The notes beneath the pieces were generated by a model, which ran no database searches, was not told where the DNA came from, and was given only the letters and a program-made list of their open reading frames with translations. From the NCBI RefSeq assembly GCF_037126245.1, contig NZ_CP136925.1:2186001-2250000 (forward strand): 64,000 bases of DNA, given 5' to 3'. Positions within the stretch are counted from its first letter, which is position 1, and the number at the start of each line of letters is the position of its first letter. This DNA is from Mangrovimonas cancribranchiae (GTDB lineage: Bacteria; Bacteroidota; Bacteroidia; Flavobacteriales; Flavobacteriaceae). Shown here piece by piece: positions 63,107-64,000 of the stretch. A program made the translations under genes and the position numbers.

Positions 63107-63136
63107 AAAAAAACGCCCACTTAAAAGTGAGCGTTT
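63107..63136 (-). terminator. Terminator after gldN
   Basis: On the minus strand AAAACGCTCACTT pairs with AAGTGGGCGTTTT (one G-U) and eight T follow. It lies 27 bases after the gldN stop. Confidence 0.88.
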
Positions 63137-63162
63137 TCATTATTTGTTTATTAGATAAAAGC

Positions 63163-64000
63163 TTAATAAGCCCACATATCTAATTCAAAGTTTCTTATTT
63201 TTTCTTTAATTCTTTCAGATTCTAGAAGTTGCATTAAAGCATTATCAGAAATGTATTCTGTTACTTTTCTATCACCATATACATTTTCTTCTTTAAAGAT
63301 ATAACCGTTAAATCGTCTTGAATTTAAGATATGATCGAAAGAATATGGCATAGCACTATTTTCGTTGTTAAACGATTTTGCTTCGTGCAATACTTCTCTA
63401 GCATCTGGATAGAATACCCAGAATAAAGGAATAGGTTCTTTGTTAGCTTCGTCATCAGAATCTAAGAAGTTAACATCTGGTGCTGCTGGTGCAATTCCGA
63501 GAAGTCTGTACTTTAATTCTCCTTGACGTTTATCAAAATACCATAATCCTTTTACTAAATAAGCGCTAATATGGTAAGAAGTAATGTCGGTTTTAGTGAT
63601 ATACTCTGGATCTACACGTCCTTCGGCATTGAATTGTTCGTAACCGATATCTAGCGTATCTACTTTAGACATTGAGTATTGTAAATCTTCTATAGTACGT
63701 TCTGCTGTGAAGTAAGAATCGTCGTAAATTTTCTCGATTTTTCCATCTTTAACAGCCTTCCATAGTACATCAAATAAAGAGCGTCTATTTTTCCCAATAT
63801 TGTTTGTATCTATAGGATAATATAATGGAAAGTTAACACGTTCGTCAAGAACAACGCGTTCCCATGTCATTTTAGAGAACATAATATCTCTATCATCTAC
63901 ATAACCATATTCTAAAGGCTTATCATTATCTACTGCTATTTGGGCCTCTGTTTTTACACCAATCTCTTCTGGAGCTTTGGCATTTAAAATATTGGCTTGA
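63163..64000 (-). CDS. gldN: Gliding motility / type IX secretion protein GldN (5' end outside window)
   Basis: About 279 residues are visible; the frame runs past base 64000 (reading EYGYVDDRDIMFSKMTWERV upstream of the internal Met at 63882). Segments such as NFPLYYPIDTNNIGKNRRSL, RLLGIAPAAPDVNF and FWVFYPDAREVLHEA are what I know from GldN. GldN joins GldK in the periplasmic ring of the type IX machine and normally ends the gldKLMN operon, which fits the strong terminator here. It anchors the window in gliding Flavobacteria-type genomes. Confidence 0.88.
   Translation of the reverse strand, partial: QANILNAKAPEEIGVKTEAQIAVDNDKPLEYGYVDDRDIMFSKMTWERVVLDERVNFPLYYPIDTNNIGKNRRSLFDVLWKAVKDGKIEKIYDDSYFTAERTIEDLQYSMSKVDTLDIGYEQFNAEGRVDPEYITKTDITSYHISAYLVKGLWYFDKRQGELKYRLLGIAPAAPDVNFLDSDDEANKEPIPLFWVFYPDAREVLHEAKSFNNENSAMPYSFDHILNSRRFNGYIFKEENVYGDRKVTEYISDNALMQLLESERIKEKIRNFELDMWAY

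Overview
The window is low-GC DNA from a member of the Bacteroidota, most likely a Flavobacteriaceae. The ordinary chromosomal part (about 57.5-64 kb) carries an initiator-type tRNA-Met, two plant-type leucine-rich-repeat proteins, an ABC-F ATPase, a DUF983 protein, an FAD oxidoreductase and the 5'-truncated gene of GldN, a gliding and type IX secretion component found only in this phylum.

Everything left of the tRNA is mobile DNA. The 3' end of the tRNA (57547-57592) is repeated at 32471-32523 and 13559-13607, and each copy is followed on its left by a terminator hairpin and a tyrosine-integrase gene reading leftwards. I read this as three integrative elements stacked in one tRNA attachment site: element 1 (about 32.5-57.6 kb), element 2 (about 13.6-32.5 kb) and element 3 (from before base 1 to 13.6 kb). 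The two fully visible elements each carry their own 12-bp direct repeat at both ends, which independently supports the borders.

Element 3 holds a store of 5'-less Rhs tips, each fused to a different toxin-like tail and paired with a small candidate immunity gene, plus an IS3-family insertion and decayed fragments. Element 2 is a defence island with a frameshifted integrase: a Fic protein, an hsdR remnant, a type II-C CRISPR-Cas locus (cas9, cas1, cas2, 39 repeats, two tracrRNA-like genes) and a block of integron-type gene cassettes. The cassette block sits exactly inside one 30-nt CRISPR spacer, so that the two-repeat array at 16132 and the main array at 21134 were once a single array. Element 1 carries a YobI/KAP-type membrane NTPase, an export and disulfide-forming cluster around a double-glycine, eight-cysteine peptide, a Hachiman-like hamA/hamB pair with hamB split, a large helicase-nuclease, a two-component system with a tiny lipoprotein and a LytTR regulator, and the backbone module integrase / helper / zinc-ribbon that it shares with element 3.

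The genes work mainly as attack and defence: Rhs toxins and a secreted peptide for competition, and CRISPR, Hachiman, Fic and NTPase genes that are known or likely defence genes, all brought in by stacked integration next to a conserved tRNA. No sequence search was possible; all family names rest on motifs read by eye.
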